A DNA stretch of 64,000 nucleotides, from contig REGQ01000001.1 in assembly GCA_004134985.1 (NCBI GenBank), positions 434,001 to 498,000 of the forward strand, given 5' to 3'. The notes beneath the pieces were generated by a model. That model was not told the DNA's origin and ran no database searches. It saw only the letters and a program-made list of their open reading frames with translations. This document shows positions 35,362-42,559 of the stretch, in pieces. Position 1 is the first letter of the stretch; every line of letters starts with the position of its first letter. Made by a program: the position numbers and the translations under genes. The DNA is from Paenibacillaceae bacterium. Its GTDB lineage: Bacteria; Bacillota; Bacilli; Paenibacillales; Paenibacillaceae.

Positions 35362-35928
35362 CTGAGCGAACAGGACCTAGCCGCTACCGTCCAGGCTGTG
35401 CTTGCCGGAGAACAAGCGGCCTTCGAAAAACTGTACAGCGAAACCGTCAGCGGTGTCTACCGCACCTTATATTTTCTGTGCCAATCAGAAAGCGATGTCG
35501 AAGATATTGCCCAGACGGTTTATTTGGAGCTGTACCGAAATTTGGATAAATATGATTTGTCCAAGTCGCTCCATAGTTGGCTTTACGGCATTACGATCAG
35601 GCAAATTCAGGGGCATAAACGAAAACAATGGCGTGAGCAGCGGAAATTGCAGAAAGAGCAGCAAATGCACTTGAGTACGGCAAGCTCTGTTGAAGATACG
35701 GTAATTGTTCAATTAAGTATGGAACAGGACGATGAAGCAGTCTTCCAGAAGATGAATGGCTTGCCTGATAAGTTGAAACAAGTGCTCGTCCTCAGGTATA
35801 TCAATGAGCTGTCCCAGCAAGAAGTGGCCGAGGTGCTGAACATTCCGGTCGGCACTGTCAAGTCACGATTAAACCAGGCTTTGCTGCGCATGAGAAAATC
35901 AATACGGAGGGAATACGATGCTCAATAA
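35362..35928 (+). CDS. ECF-type RNA polymerase sigma factor, probably CTG start
   Basis: A 188-residue sigma-70 family factor. Region 2 reads AFEKLYSETVSGVYRTLYFLCQSESDVEDIAQTVYLELYRNLDKYD, and region 4 LPDKLKQVLVLRYINELSQQEVAEVLNIPVGTVKSRLNQALLRMRK. The usual N-terminal lead (SEQDLAATVQAVLAGEQAAFEKLY) is reached only from a CTG codon at 35362, which has AAGGGGG seven bases ahead. A GTG at 35398 would cut twelve residues and has no ribosome site. The gene overlaps its downstream partner by 11 nt. Its target promoters are unknown. Confidence 0.85.
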   Translation: MSEQDLAATVQAVLAGEQAAFEKLYSETVSGVYRTLYFLCQSESDVEDIAQTVYLELYRNLDKYDLSKSLHSWLYGITIRQIQGHKRKQWREQRKLQKEQQMHLSTASSVEDTVIVQLSMEQDDEAVFQKMNGLPDKLKQVLVLRYINELSQQEVAEVLNIPVGTVKSRLNQALLRMRKSIRREYDAQ

Positions 35929-36715
35929 TGGACCATTGCAAGAGGATTGGCTGCTTAGCTTGAAAAGGAAGGCTGCTGCTGTTCACCCCCCTGCCACGCT
36001 GAAAAATAAAGTGATGGAGCACGTGCAAATGCGGAATACGAAAGGGGAAGTATTGGCAACTGTGCAGATCGATTCCTTTCAGGATGATGAAATTATGGAT
36101 ACGATTATACAAGATCTGAAACCTGGTATGGGCGTAGCGGTGTACATCGCCGGGCAAGGGGAACCCTTCTTCAGTCAGCAGACAAATTATGCAGCGGTAC
36201 AATGGGAAGACGGCCTCCCTTCGCTATTGCAGTTGGCTTCGCCTATGCGCTTGATGCTGCCTCACGCGGAGTTGCAAAACATCCAGGTTTTCTACGGATT
36301 TGATAACTTGACCGATGAGGAAATCGCGGAGATGGCAGCCGAAAGCGAGCAAACCGGAAACAAAGTTGTTGTACGCAACCTCGTTCAGAATCAGACATTG
36401 GTGGGACTCAGTTTATTTTACAGCGACCAAGAAACCGAGTTTGAATACCGTATATTCCGCACGACCAAAAGCAGAATCCATGTCCCTGATATTGAACAGC
36501 ATGTCATCGAACATCTGACCATTCGCGGCAATGAAGCGGTATATTTAGCCGACCACCACCGTCAACATTTAATTTGGGCGGAAGAGGATACAGGAATTCC
36601 AACACCGCTGCAGTACGAAATTATTTGTGATAACCAAAATAAACGATGGCTGCTCGGGATTGCTCACAATCTACACCTCCTCAAGCCTACACCTTATTCG
36701 CTTTTAGATGGTTAA
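35918..36715 (+). CDS. Uncharacterised partner of the ECF sigma factor
   Basis: A 265-residue protein that I do not recognise. It begins like an anti-sigma factor (LPPATLKNKVMEHVQM-like start after a short helical lead) but has no membrane helix. The rest is a mix of strands and helices (VLATVQIDSFQDDEIMDTI, MGVAVYIAGQGEPFF, two PxxLQ-type strands). It starts inside the sigma gene with GGAGG ahead of ATG 35918, so the two are translationally coupled, the usual arrangement for an anti-sigma factor or sigma-controlled effector. A cytoplasmic anti-sigma role is an inference. Confidence 0.6.
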   Translation: MLNNGPLQEDWLLSLKRKAAAVHPPATLKNKVMEHVQMRNTKGEVLATVQIDSFQDDEIMDTIIQDLKPGMGVAVYIAGQGEPFFSQQTNYAAVQWEDGLPSLLQLASPMRLMLPHAELQNIQVFYGFDNLTDEEIAEMAAESEQTGNKVVVRNLVQNQTLVGLSLFYSDQETEFEYRIFRTTKSRIHVPDIEQHVIEHLTIRGNEAVYLADHHRQHLIWAEEDTGIPTPLQYEIICDNQNKRWLLGIAHNLHLLKPTPYSLLDG

Positions 36716-36803
36716 TTCCTGTAATACATGGGATAAATGGATAATAAAGCATGAGAAAGTCATGACCTCCGCCGAGCCCGTCTAGCTTTCGCAAAAATTA
36801 TCC

Positions 36804-36832
36804 TTGAAACAAATGAAAATTGTAGGTACTAT
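36804..36832 (+). promoter_or_regulatory. Promoter of the xpt-pbuX operon
   Basis: TTGAAA (36804-36809) and TACTAT (36827-36832) with a 17-bp spacer, 20 bp upstream of the purine aptamer. Confidence 0.65.
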
Positions 36833-36852
36833 ATCATAGGTACAATTAAATA

Positions 36853-36926
36853 TGACTCATATAATTTTGGGGATATGGCCCATAAGTTTCTACCGGATAA
36901 CCGTAACTTTGTCCGACTATGAGTGA
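36853..36926 (+). promoter_or_regulatory. Guanine-class purine riboswitch aptamer
   Basis: P1 is formed by ACTCATA (36855-36861) and TATGAGT (36918-36924). The core ATAATTTTGGGGATATGG, CCCATAAGTTTCTACCGG and GTCCGACTATG match the purine aptamer. The base that selects the ligand is C (GACTATG), as in guanine/xanthine-operon switches rather than adenine ones. Confidence 0.93.
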
Positions 36927-37003
36927 ACGCGGAGCGAGGGGCAGGCTATTCAAAGCAGCAACAGCCCGCTGCGCATGTGCTTATCAGGATATTCTTCCGG
37001 AAG

Positions 37004-37055
37004 GACAAGCTTCACTTGAGAATGAAACAGCTCAAGGAAGCTTGTCTTTTCTATT
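37004..37055 (+). terminator. Riboswitch-controlled terminator before xpt
   Basis: GACAAGCTTC plus CTTGAG (37004-37020) pairs with CTCAAG plus GAAGCTTGTC (37031-37046), followed by TTTTCTATTTCTT. It is the off-state hairpin of the guanine switch. The frames open across it are not coding. Confidence 0.9.
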
Positions 37056-37081
37056 TCTTAACAGAGGAGCGAAAGGCAAAC

Positions 37082-37693
37082 ATGAAAGTATTGGAAGAAC
37101 GCATCAGACAGGAAGGTGCGATATTGTCAGACACTGTGCTCAAGGTGGATTCTTTTTTGAACCATCAGGTGGATACGGCGCTGGCGCTGGAAATCGGCCG
37201 TGAATTTGCGCGTTTGTTCGCCGACCAGACCATCACGAAGGTGCTGACGATTGAAGCAAGCGGCATTCAGTTTGCCATGGCCGCAGGCATTGCCCTGAAT
37301 GTGCCGTTCGTGTATGCGAAAAAGAAAAAAGCTGTTACCCTGTCAGACCGGGTTTACTCAGCTCCCGTTCACTCCTTTACGCGTCAGGAGACTTACCAGG
37401 TCAGCATCGACCAGCGGTATCTTGGCCCAAGCGACAAAGTGCTCATTGTGGATGACTTCCTCGCCACTGGCGCTGCGCTGATCGGACTCGTCGATATTGT
37501 GCGGGAATCAGGCGCCGAATTGATTGGCATCGGCTGTGTCATCGAAAAGAGCTTTCAGGAAGGCCGCAATCTTGTGGAAGCCAAAGGCGTGCATGTACAG
37601 TCGCTGGCCCGCATCGCATCCATGAAGCCTGGTGAAATTCATTTTATCCCAGAGAGCAGTGAACCGAAACAACGTTTAAAGGAGAAGGTATAA
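37082..37693 (+). CDS. xpt: Xanthine phosphoribosyltransferase
   Basis: A 203-residue type I phosphoribosyltransferase that converts xanthine and PRPP to XMP in purine salvage. The PRPP-binding loop is VLIVDDFLATGAAL (about 117-130); other family segments are TKVLTIEASGIQFAMAAGIALNVPFVYAKKKKA and GIGCVIEKSFQEGRNL. The ATG at 37082 follows the riboswitch terminator with AAAGG ahead. The gene ends 4 nt before pbuX, forming the classical guanine-controlled xpt-pbuX operon. Confidence 0.95.
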   Translation: MKVLEERIRQEGAILSDTVLKVDSFLNHQVDTALALEIGREFARLFADQTITKVLTIEASGIQFAMAAGIALNVPFVYAKKKKAVTLSDRVYSAPVHSFTRQETYQVSIDQRYLGPSDKVLIVDDFLATGAALIGLVDIVRESGAELIGIGCVIEKSFQEGRNLVEAKGVHVQSLARIASMKPGEIHFIPESSEPKQRLKEKV

Positions 37694-37697
37694 CAGC

Positions 37698-38999
37698 ATG
37701 TTAACTAAACAAAAAGTCGTTGCATTAGGATTTCAGCATGTTCTGGCGATGTACGCCGGTGCGGTCATTGTACCGCTAATCGTAGGCGGCGCCCTCAACT
37801 TGACTGCAGCGCAAATGGCTTATCTGATTGCAGCCGATCTGTTCACCTGCGGGATCGCTACGATCCTGCAAGTATGGGGCGGCAAATATTTCGGCAGCCG
37901 GCTGCCCGTCGTACTCGGCTGTACATTCACAGCGGTCGGTCCCATCATCGCGATCGGAATGGCCTCCAACCTGGCGACCGTCTACGGCGCCATTATTATT
38001 TCGGGGATTTTCGTCGTACTGGCGGCCCCGCTCTATGGCAAAATATTGCGCTTCTTCCCTACCGTTGTAACCGGATCGGTCGTAACCATCATCGGCTTGT
38101 CACTCATTCCGGTTGCGATGACCAACGTAGGCGGCGGAGATACTTCATCGCCTGACTTCGGCGCGCCAAGCAACCTGTTGCTCGCGCTTATTACGCTCAT
38201 CATTATTCTGGTGGTCAATCGGATCGCCAAAGGATTCATGCGCTCCATCTCCGTCCTGATCGGACTCGCAGCGGGGACAATCATCGCTTACTTTATGGGT
38301 GTCGTCAACTTCGCGGGTGTCAGCGAAGCGTCCTGGTTTAATATCGTGCAGCCCTTCTATTTCGGAACGCCACAGATCAGCCTTGTCGCTATCATTACGA
38401 TGATTCTGGTCAATATCGTCAGCATGGTCGAATCCACCGGCGTTTACTTCGCTGTCGGGAAAGCAACGGATCAGAAAGTTGAACAGAAGCAGATCGTAAA
38501 CGGCCTTCGCTCGGAAGGTGTCGCCATTACACTGGGCGGTATTTTCAACGCTTTCCCGTATACTGCATTTTCCCAGAACGTCGGACTAATTACCTTAACA
38601 CGCGTGAAGTCGCGTGATGTTATCTTTGCCGCCGGCGGAATTATGGTTATTCTCGGCTTGCTGCCGAAGCTGGCGGCCATTACGACCGTCATCCCAAGCG
38701 CAGTGCTGGGCGGCGCGATGATCGTCATGTTCGGTTCGGTTGCCGTATCCGGGTTGTCGATTTTGTCTGAAGTTAATTTGCGCAAGGAAAATAATCTGCT
38801 CATTATCGCTTGCAGCATTGCTGTAGGTCTTGGCTCAGCGACTGTTCCCCAAATGTTCGATGCGCTGCCGGACTTCGCGAAGATGATGCTGCAAAACGGG
38901 ATCGTCACCGGCTCCTTGACCGCGATTCTGTTGAATCTGCTGCTGTCGTCCAAATCCAAGGACAGCCAGGGCGAAGCAGAAGTGCTGAAAAGCGCCTAG
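37698..38999 (+). CDS. pbuX: Xanthine permease (NCS2 family)
   Basis: A 433-residue purine permease with 12-14 hydrophobic segments. NCS2 landmarks are LGFQHVLAMYAGAVIVPLIVGGAL at the N-terminus, ADLFTCGIATILQVWG, VSMVESTGVYFAVGKATD, and SQNVGLITLTRVKSRDVI, which holds the nucleobase-binding loop. It imports xanthine with protons for use by Xpt. AAAGGAGAAGG lies before the ATG. A terminator follows 26 bp after the stop. Confidence 0.95.
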   Translation: MLTKQKVVALGFQHVLAMYAGAVIVPLIVGGALNLTAAQMAYLIAADLFTCGIATILQVWGGKYFGSRLPVVLGCTFTAVGPIIAIGMASNLATVYGAIIISGIFVVLAAPLYGKILRFFPTVVTGSVVTIIGLSLIPVAMTNVGGGDTSSPDFGAPSNLLLALITLIIILVVNRIAKGFMRSISVLIGLAAGTIIAYFMGVVNFAGVSEASWFNIVQPFYFGTPQISLVAIITMILVNIVSMVESTGVYFAVGKATDQKVEQKQIVNGLRSEGVAITLGGIFNAFPYTAFSQNVGLITLTRVKSRDVIFAAGGIMVILGLLPKLAAITTVIPSAVLGGAMIVMFGSVAVSGLSILSEVNLRKENNLLIIACSIAVGLGSATVPQMFDALPDFAKMMLQNGIVTGSLTAILLNLLLSSKSKDSQGEAEVLKSA

Positions 39000-39025
39000 C
39001 GCTACCGCGATAGCAAATAAACTGA

Positions 39026-39055
39026 GGGACATGACGTAGACGTCATGTCCCTTTG
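39026..39055 (+). terminator. Terminator of xpt-pbuX
   Basis: A perfect 12-bp stem GGGACATGACGT/ACGTCATGTCCC followed by TTTG. Confidence 0.8.
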
Positions 39056-39133
39056 TAGTGAGAAGCGCTTCTGCAGGAGCGCAGGATGTGTCGACGAACC
39101 TAATCGACCGAAAACCACCCAAAATGTGACTTT

Positions 39134-39155
39134 CGCGGACACACAAAGCGTATTG
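39134..39155. repeat. Degenerate forward box of the four-box family
   Basis: GCGGACACACAAAGCGTATT resembles the first forward box (GCGGACACACGTTCCGCTATT), with several changes. It is followed 470 bp later by a reverse box (39604-39627). Confidence 0.4.
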
Positions 39156-39334
39156 ATTCATTGTGGAACGTTTTAATTTTGGCGTTTTTGGTACTCTACA
39201 GAAGTTGAACGATTGAATATCGAAAGGGGATAGAGAAGGGAACAAATTTTGTATTTGATCGCGTGCAATGCAGAGCGTGGTGGGGTCATACGTGTTGGCA
39301 GCCAACCACAACAATCAAACAGCCGCGAAAAAGT

Positions 39335-39465
39335 AAAATTGTTGTATAAACTACAACATTTTAGCTGTAAAAGTAAATTACACTAAAAATTGTTGTATTT
39401 TTTACAACAATTTCATGAAAATCCGCTCATACATCTGGAAATGTTGTACAAAATACAACAATTTA
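39335..39465. repeat. Three palindromes TTGTTGTA-n5-TACAACAA spaced exactly 51 bp
   Basis: Centres are near 39349, 39400 and 39451. Each has arms of 7-8 bp around a 5-bp spacer and A/T-rich flanks. The gap between pbuX and the rhamnosidase-like gene holds no gene. Confidence 0.75.
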
Positions 39466-39603
39466 TCCCCTCCTCTATGACTCTTCTTTCGTTCAACATA
39501 TATAGAAGACTCAGGCTAGTAAAAAGTTATGCACAATTAAACGACAACCTCACACATTCCGCTAATGATTTGAACAAACGCTAAAAATCACACTTTTTCC
39601 TTA

Positions 39604-39627
39604 AATAACGGGTCTGTTGTCCGCCAA
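39604..39627. repeat. Reverse box of the four-box family
   Basis: AAATAACGGGTCTGTTGTCCGCC matches the reverse box AAATAACGGATCCTCTGTCCGCC with a few changes. It stands alone here. Confidence 0.5.
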
Positions 39628-39811
39628 AGTTGCGTTTCCCTATTCTGATCGAAATCGTAGAACGTATGAGCGCTCAACTAATGCTCGACATTTCAGCAGC
39701 AACTCCCAAAATTTCACGACAAATAGTGTAGTTTCAGCAACATCCCCCGTGCATGACAGTTTGTATAGTTCCCGACACAGTATTCTTAAAAATTTGTTAG
39801 GTTTGTTTTAT

Positions 39812-42250
39812 TTATTCGTTTGCCGTCTGCATGCCTCCCCCTATTGCGCAGGTCAGACAATGGGCCGCTTCACCTTTTGGCGTAAAGCTTTCGATCCGGC
39901 CATCCGGCAGTCGCACGTCAACAGGTATACCTTCCGGAGCATGGATGCGAATTTCGAATTGTCCCTCCCCGGATATGCTCCATTCCACTGCTACAATACC
40001 TTGCGGAACAGCGACCGTTCCTCTGGCCCATGTCAGCGGGCCGGGTTTCGGCTCGACAACAATCCGTTTGCACCCCGCTTCTCCAGGCTTTACTCCTAAG
40101 ATGAGCGCGGTGAATTCGTACAGCGGCACAGCGCCCCAAGCATGGCAATCGCTCCGCTGGCTGACCGGGTCCTCAACCCATGTCGTCAAATTCAGTGCGG
40201 CCAGTTCACGCCATGTATCCCATAGTGGAAAGGACAGCTCATACAGCCCTGTCTGCTCGAGCGCCCGGAACAGGAAGAAAGACATCGCATAGGACACCTG
40301 CGGCAGAGCCGTATCGACAAGTGTGCGTCGCATGAGCTGTACAGCCTCTTCGTCAGCCATCGTACCCGACAGGACAGCCCAGATTTGACAATGCTGGCTG
40401 TATTCATCGTGCAGCGGTCCGTCACGATACAACATCCGCTCTGCCGACCAGCAGTGCTGATTCACCGCATCCCGCACCCGACCAGCACGGACGCGATATT
40501 CCTCCGCTGTCGCAAAGCGCCGGGCCGCCTCATTCAACTCGGCAGCGATAAACAGCGCGCTGATATACATCAAATTGTAGATGGTCAGTGCTCCTTGCCC
40601 GTGAGCCGCGGGAACACCGGCATGCCATTCCTGCACCCAGTCTACAAATGACCAATATTTGATCGGCATTTTGCCGACGAGTCCATCACTGCCAACCAGC
40701 CTATCAAACCAGCCAAGCACGCCGTCAATGGTTGGCAAATATAAACGGACAAGCGAGACGTCGTCGAAATATTGATAATGGTCATGAACCATCATGATCC
40801 AATATAATGAAAATCCCGGGATGACTTGTGGCGATACAGACGGATAACGACTTTGCAGCATGCCGCTTGGCAGCTGCGAGCTGTGGAAATCGAAGATCGC
40901 TTTGCGAGCCAGCCTGTCATCCGCACTAAGCTGGTAGGTGAACAATGCCTGCAGCCTTGTATCCATCGCATATTGAAGCTGCTCATAGTAAGGGCAGTCC
41001 TCATAAGTCTCATGCATACAACGCTTCAAGGTGTTGACGCTGATATCCCACAACGGTGCGAATGTCGCATCCGAGCTCTGAAATTCCGCTTTGATTTCAA
41101 GCGGATAACCTGTTTCCCTGTAGTAGAAATGCTGCAGCTCAAGCGGTTCATCCGCTGTCTCCACCTCTAATCGGACAAAGCGAAAGGTCCTGAACCAGAA
41201 CGGCTCGTAAATTTCAGGCTGCGTCCCACTTCCTCCTCTTGTCTCTCTTGTTCCTCCGACCGTATAGCGATCATACTGCCCATAGAGAACCCCGGAAGCA
41301 TCGTCCCTTCTCCCCTTCTGCCGTTTCCCGGAAGGCGTCTGTGGACGCTCATAGCACTCGGCATAGAGCAGTTTCACGATGCTATTTCGGCCACCGCCAA
41401 GCACTAGCACAGGATAACCCGTGGTCAGCTCCCCTGCATCGAGCTCTATCACTATTCGTGTGCCAGCCGGGATTTTCATTGGCGCCGCCGGAGCAGTGCC
41501 ATCCAGAGGCAGATGAAAAGCAATATCCTCTTTGCTCCCCTCAACTTTTGTAATACTGCGGAAATAAGCGGCCAGCTCATATAGCTGGGGAATTGGACGA
41601 GGGGTCAAATTCCACGTAGAAAGCGCACCGTATACCTGGTCTTCTTGCTCCGCAATCACACAGGCTTGCCTCCACCGGCTCTTATCCATTCCCTCAGCGT
41701 TCCAATCCGGTTCTATGACTCTGCCATCCACGTCCTCCATGCCGCCAATAAACAAGGGATCCTTTATATTGTAGGAGAAATTCATCGCCTGATCTTCCAG
41801 GCAACTCCACTGCTCATCCGTATGCAGCGCGCATATTATATCGCCAAATTCATCAACCACCTCCCCCTCCAGCAAAAAAGCCCCGGACTGGGAACGCCAT
41901 ACGGATGCAGGTCCGCCTGGTCCCATGGCAAACGGCTGGGAAGGTGAAAAGTGCAGCACCTTGGCAGCCAAAACATTGGTGCCCGTCCTAAGATACGGCG
42001 TCACATCCACCTGCTCATAATAGTGCGTTCCTGCATCCCCTTTGCATGGACCGACAGCTACTGCGTCGCCATTCAGATAAAGGCGGTAGCGACTGTCCGC
42101 TGAAACGTTAATAACCAGCCTGACTGCAGCCTTTTCTTCAATAATGAAGGTGCGGTTAAAATAAACCAGTTGATGACTTTGCGAGTTTGGCAGCGGCTCA
42201 TCCCCGGCAATCCAGATCCATTTTGCAGTGGTCTCGAATTCATTCTTCAT
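39812..42250 (-). CDS. Alpha-L-rhamnosidase-like glycoside hydrolase (GH78 type)
   Basis: An 812-residue protein in GH78 order: an N-terminal jelly-roll carbohydrate-binding domain (WIWIAGDE, then SADSRYRLYLNGDAVAVGP and YYEQVDVTPYLRTGTNVLAAKV), a second beta domain, and a helical (alpha/alpha)6 catalytic domain from about 400 (TLKRCMHETYEDCPYYEQLQYAMDTRLQALFTY), then a C-terminal beta domain. The CPYYEQLQY segment is typical of the catalytic region. No signal peptide, so it probably acts on imported oligosaccharides. The ATG at 42250 has AAGGGAG ahead. Substrate is inferred from the family only. Confidence 0.8.
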   Translation of the reverse strand: MKNEFETTAKWIWIAGDEPLPNSQSHQLVYFNRTFIIEEKAAVRLVINVSADSRYRLYLNGDAVAVGPCKGDAGTHYYEQVDVTPYLRTGTNVLAAKVLHFSPSQPFAMGPGGPASVWRSQSGAFLLEGEVVDEFGDIICALHTDEQWSCLEDQAMNFSYNIKDPLFIGGMEDVDGRVIEPDWNAEGMDKSRWRQACVIAEQEDQVYGALSTWNLTPRPIPQLYELAAYFRSITKVEGSKEDIAFHLPLDGTAPAAPMKIPAGTRIVIELDAGELTTGYPVLVLGGGRNSIVKLLYAECYERPQTPSGKRQKGRRDDASGVLYGQYDRYTVGGTRETRGGSGTQPEIYEPFWFRTFRFVRLEVETADEPLELQHFYYRETGYPLEIKAEFQSSDATFAPLWDISVNTLKRCMHETYEDCPYYEQLQYAMDTRLQALFTYQLSADDRLARKAIFDFHSSQLPSGMLQSRYPSVSPQVIPGFSLYWIMMVHDHYQYFDDVSLVRLYLPTIDGVLGWFDRLVGSDGLVGKMPIKYWSFVDWVQEWHAGVPAAHGQGALTIYNLMYISALFIAAELNEAARRFATAEEYRVRAGRVRDAVNQHCWSAERMLYRDGPLHDEYSQHCQIWAVLSGTMADEEAVQLMRRTLVDTALPQVSYAMSFFLFRALEQTGLYELSFPLWDTWRELAALNLTTWVEDPVSQRSDCHAWGAVPLYEFTALILGVKPGEAGCKRIVVEPKPGPLTWARGTVAVPQGIVAVEWSISGEGQFEIRIHAPEGIPVDVRLPDGRIESFTPKGEAAHCLTCAIGGGMQTANE

Positions 42251-42488
42251 ATATGACACTCCCTTGCTTAGCTTGTTCGCTTTGCTTCCCTTATTCGTTT
42301 TCTTATTCGGCTTCATACTTTCCCCGCCCAGCTGTCAGCCAATCTACCTTCATCATAATTCACACATGGCGAAATTAACTATGGTAAACTTTTGTGATCA
42401 TGCTCCTTTATTATGCAATTTAACTTTCGTTAAGAGCGGTGCTCTCCGACTGTTGTTACTGGCAAAGAGACGGATATGCAAAAAAAGA

Positions 42489-42517
42489 TTGTATATGAGA
42501 ATTATTATCAGTAATAT
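42489..42517 (+). promoter_or_regulatory. Promoter with Fur box before the AraC-SBP gene
   Basis: TTGTAT (42489-42494) and TAATAT (42512-42517), spacer 17 bp. The spacer contains the Fur box TGAGAATTATTATCA (42496-42510; 13 of 14 fixed bases), so iron-loaded Fur would block the promoter. Confidence 0.75.
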
Positions 42518-42559
42518 GTAGGGAGAAGTTCAAAAGTATCGGCAACAGGTGGTGACGGG

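Noticed and set aside
36919-37081. Frames open across the guanine riboswitch and its terminator
   Set aside because: They cover the aptamer end and terminator hairpin; the xpt start is at 37082.
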